Below, piece after piece: positions 13,907-15,747 of a stretch of DNA of 15,747 nt. The notes below the pieces were generated by a model. That model was not told the origin of the DNA and ran no database searches. It saw nothing but the letters and a program-made list of their open reading frames with translations. A program made the translations under genes and the position numbers. The first letter of the stretch is position 1. Every line of letters begins with the position of its first letter. This DNA is from Actinomycetota bacterium (GTDB lineage: Bacteria > Zhuqueibacterota > Zhuqueibacteria > Residuimicrobiales > Krinioviventaceae), in assembly GCA_011682565.1 (NCBI GenBank), contig JAACEJ010000015.1, forward strand, positions 1 through 15,747. The letters run 5' to 3'.

Positions 13907-14896
13907 CTAGGGCACTTCAATCTTGTTGAGTACTTTGCGCACAACGTCTTCAGCAGTGATTTCTTCTGCTTCAGCTTCGTACGTCACGATAATGCGGTGG
14001 CGCAAAACATCCATGCCGATGGAACGGACATCTTCCGGCGTTACGAAACCACGCCTCCTGATGAACGCATGTGCTTTGGCTGCCAACGTCAAATTGATCG
14101 ATGCACGTGGGGAAGCACCGTAAGCAATCAGTTCCTCAATATCATTCAGTCCATAATCCTTTGGCTTTCGTGTTGCAAAAACAATATCGATGATATAATT
14201 TTCAATTTTGGGATCGATATAAACTTCATGAACTGCGCCTTTCGCTTTCAAAATATCTTTAGGTGTTACAACGGAACTCGCCAAAGGAATTTCTGGCTGC
14301 GTCATTCGGCGCATGATTTCCAGTTCTTCGTCCCGGTCCGGATAACCGACGGAAAGTTTCAGCATAAAACGGTCGACCTGTGCCTCCGGAAGCGGATAGG
14401 TTCCTTCCTGCTCGATAGGATTTTGTGTTGCTAAAACCAAAAAGGGAGCGGGCAAAGCAAATGTTTCATTTCCAATTGTAACCTGACGCTCCTGCATGGC
14501 TTCCAGAAGAGCAGATTGTACTTTTGCCGGCGAACGGTTAATTTCATCCGCCAAAACGAGGTTGGAGAATACCGGCCCCTTTTTCACAGAAAATTTACCA
14601 TCATGCTGATCATAGATCATTGTCCCGATAAGATCAGCCGGCAGCAAATCCGGTGTAAACTGGATGCGCTGAAATCCGGTTTTGATGACGGAAGCCAGGG
14701 TTTTCACAGCCATCGTTTTCGCCAATCCCGGCACACCTTCGAGAAGAATATGACCATCTGCCAAAAGACCGATCAGCAGCCTTTCAATCATATATTTTTG
14801 TCCAACGATAACCTTGCCGACCTCGCTGGTGATCTTTTCAACGAATTCACTCTCTTTTTGAATTTTTTCGTTAATCGCCTGAATATCGATATTCAT
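13907..14896 (-). CDS. moxR: MoxR-family AAA+ ATPase
   Basis: The 329-residue protein is a typical MoxR ATPase of full family length. Visible motifs: Walker A GVPGLAKT (54-61), Walker B LVLADEIN (113-120), sensor 1 ATQNP (156-160) followed by EQEGTYPLPEAQVDRF, and sensor 2 in the lid, GASPRAS (260-266, Arg264). MoxR proteins are hexameric chaperone-like ATPases that work with VWA-domain proteins. The neighbours here provide three candidates (DUF58, BatA, BatB). The ATG at 14896 has a strong GGGAGG about 5 nt upstream. It follows the BatD-like gene by 21 nt, so those two are surely co-transcribed. The TAG stop codon is followed by a 188-nt spacer. Confidence 0.95.
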   Translation of the reverse strand: MNIDIQAINEKIQKESEFVEKITSEVGKVIVGQKYMIERLLIGLLADGHILLEGVPGLAKTMAVKTLASVIKTGFQRIQFTPDLLPADLIGTMIYDQHDGKFSVKKGPVFSNLVLADEINRSPAKVQSALLEAMQERQVTIGNETFALPAPFLVLATQNPIEQEGTYPLPEAQVDRFMLKLSVGYPDRDEELEIMRRMTQPEIPLASSVVTPKDILKAKGAVHEVYIDPKIENYIIDIVFATRKPKDYGLNDIEELIAYGASPRASINLTLAAKAHAFIRRRGFVTPEDVRSIGMDVLRHRIIVTYEAEAEEITAEDVVRKVLNKIEVP

Positions 14897-14917
14897 TGAT
14901 CCTCCCGGACATCTTTG

Positions 14918-15747
14918 CTATTCTTCGGTTTCTTCCTGCGGCGCATCCAAAACTTTCACCAACTCGCCGCGCAGACTCTTTTGTAAACTTGACTCTATCA
15001 AAGTATACATTCTTTCCAGCTCGCTTTTCTCACCCGCTCCTCCCGAAAACTTAATCATATCTGCTTTTTTAAGACTCTCGGCAGTCTCGTTCACAAACCT
15101 GTCGTCCAAATCTTTATTGTGCAACCCCTTAATCACATCTTCGGTTGTTGCTTCCAGGCCCGAAACGTGGAATTTCTCCGCAAGGAACAATCTGAGAAGG
15201 CGCGATAAGCGGGAAAAGCCATCCCCTACATCCAGGTCAGGAGCGTTGAGGTCAACGGCATTTTTCAATTTTTCCAGGTATTGTTCTTCAAGCGGAACCG
15301 AGGCTATAGCTTCCATTTCCGCCTGCCTCTTTTTCTCCGCTTTTTTCTTCGCCGCCTGACGGATGAAAACAATAATCACAACCACCAGCACAACAATAAA
15401 AATAACCCACAAAATCCAGCTTTTGGAACCGGGTTCCGGCAAAGGATCAGTGACTTTAACCTCGATCCGGTTCGTAGTTAACCGGTATTCCTTATCATTG
15501 CCCATGTCCGTATAGGTAATGATCAGTCCCTCCACATAGCCCATGCCGAGACTCTTTGGTTTTAAAGTATACTCGTATTCCTGAATTGCTTTGGTCTCGC
15601 CATTTACATTAGCCACCCGATTGGCAGACGAGTTCTCTATAATTTCAAAGTTTTCGAGAAGGGGATTATCGAACTGGTGAATTTCATATTTGTCAAGATC
15701 TCCCGTCCATTTGAGTTGAACGGTGAAAGAAATAGTTCGGTTGAGGG
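14918..15747 (-). CDS. BatD-like membrane protein, N-terminus cut by the right window edge
   Basis: The frame is open through the right edge, leaving 275 visible residues; the GTG at 15616 is internal, because the reading frame continues upstream with beta-rich sequence (TISFTVQLKWTGDL ... FDNPLLENFEII) that fits the same domain. The visible part has an extracytoplasmic Ig-like domain to about residue 100, one membrane helix (about 109-129, SWILWVIFIVVLVVVIIVFI), a Lys/Ala-rich stretch, and a cytoplasmic helical domain with GDGFSRLSRLLRLFLAEKFH and KKADMIKFSGG. The acidic end reads APQEETEE. The layout and the '-ADMIKF' element match the short BatD-like protein at 10798-11853. It lies 21 nt upstream of moxR and probably works with it. 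The full length and start cannot be seen. Confidence 0.8.
   Translation of the reverse strand, partial: LNRTISFTVQLKWTGDLDKYEIHQFDNPLLENFEIIENSSANRVANVNGETKAIQEYEYTLKPKSLGMGYVEGLIITYTDMGNDKEYRLTTNRIEVKVTDPLPEPGSKSWILWVIFIVVLVVVIIVFIRQAAKKKAEKKRQAEMEAIASVPLEEQYLEKLKNAVDLNAPDLDVGDGFSRLSRLLRLFLAEKFHVSGLEATTEDVIKGLHNKDLDDRFVNETAESLKKADMIKFSGGAGEKSELERMYTLIESSLQKSLRGELVKVLDAPQEETEE

Noticed and set aside
15616..15618. GTG as the true start of the right-edge gene
   Set aside because: The frame stays open upstream to the window edge with beta-domain sequence matching BatD-type proteins, and the GTG would remove the signal peptide needed by a membrane protein of this plan.

Overview
The window is a gene-dense, one-directional piece of a Gram-negative chromosome. 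Every gene I can support is on the minus strand, so the text below follows transcription, from high to low coordinates. Signal peptides, lipoboxes, beta-barrel proteins, two TonB C-terminal domains and a complete BatA-E set suggest a diderm of the Bacteroidota/Chlorobiota/Fibrobacterota (FCB) sphere or a neighbouring candidate phylum (Calditrichota, KSB1 or Ignavibacteria-like). That placement is inference from gene content; no rRNA or other taxonomic marker is present. I see no mobile element, CRISPR array, tRNA or rRNA.

Region 1 (15747 to 5369) is a MoxR/Bat ('Bacteroides aerotolerance') cluster. In order it holds: a BatD-like membrane protein cut by the right edge, a MoxR AAA+ ATPase, a soluble DUF58 protein with a von Willebrand A (VWA) metal site, a SurA-like TPR lipoprotein without a parvulin domain, a second short BatD-like membrane protein, BatA, BatB (two membrane-anchored VWA proteins), BatC (TPR plus a Gln/Lys-rich tail), full-length BatD, and BatE (TPR, two membrane helices, SH3-like end). 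Most junctions are under 60 bp and several genes abut or nearly abut. The exception is a 188-bp gap after moxR that contains a hairpin. A convincing intrinsic terminator lies 10 nt after batE. By family knowledge, MoxR ATPases act as chaperones that remodel VWA partners, while Bat proteins form inner-membrane and periplasmic complexes tied to stress tolerance and envelope integrity. The substrate here is unknown.

Region 2 (5304 to 1240) starts with a TonB-family energy transducer just past the terminator. After an AT-rich spacer come a lipoprotein with a Trp/Tyr-rich middle and a very long Ser/Arg-rich basic tail, a FadL/PorV-like outer-membrane barrel, and a lipoprotein carrying a TonB C-terminal-like domain. 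The last three are tightly spaced and look like one transcription unit serving the outer membrane.

Region 3 (1240 to 1) holds two single genes, each with its own plausible promoter: a small beta-barrel protein and an exported protein cut by the left edge.

The main points for a second look are the SurA-like lipoprotein inserted in the Bat cluster, the three proteins sharing a BatD-type layout, and the Ser/Arg-rich lipoprotein. No stretch over 300 bp lacks a gene.
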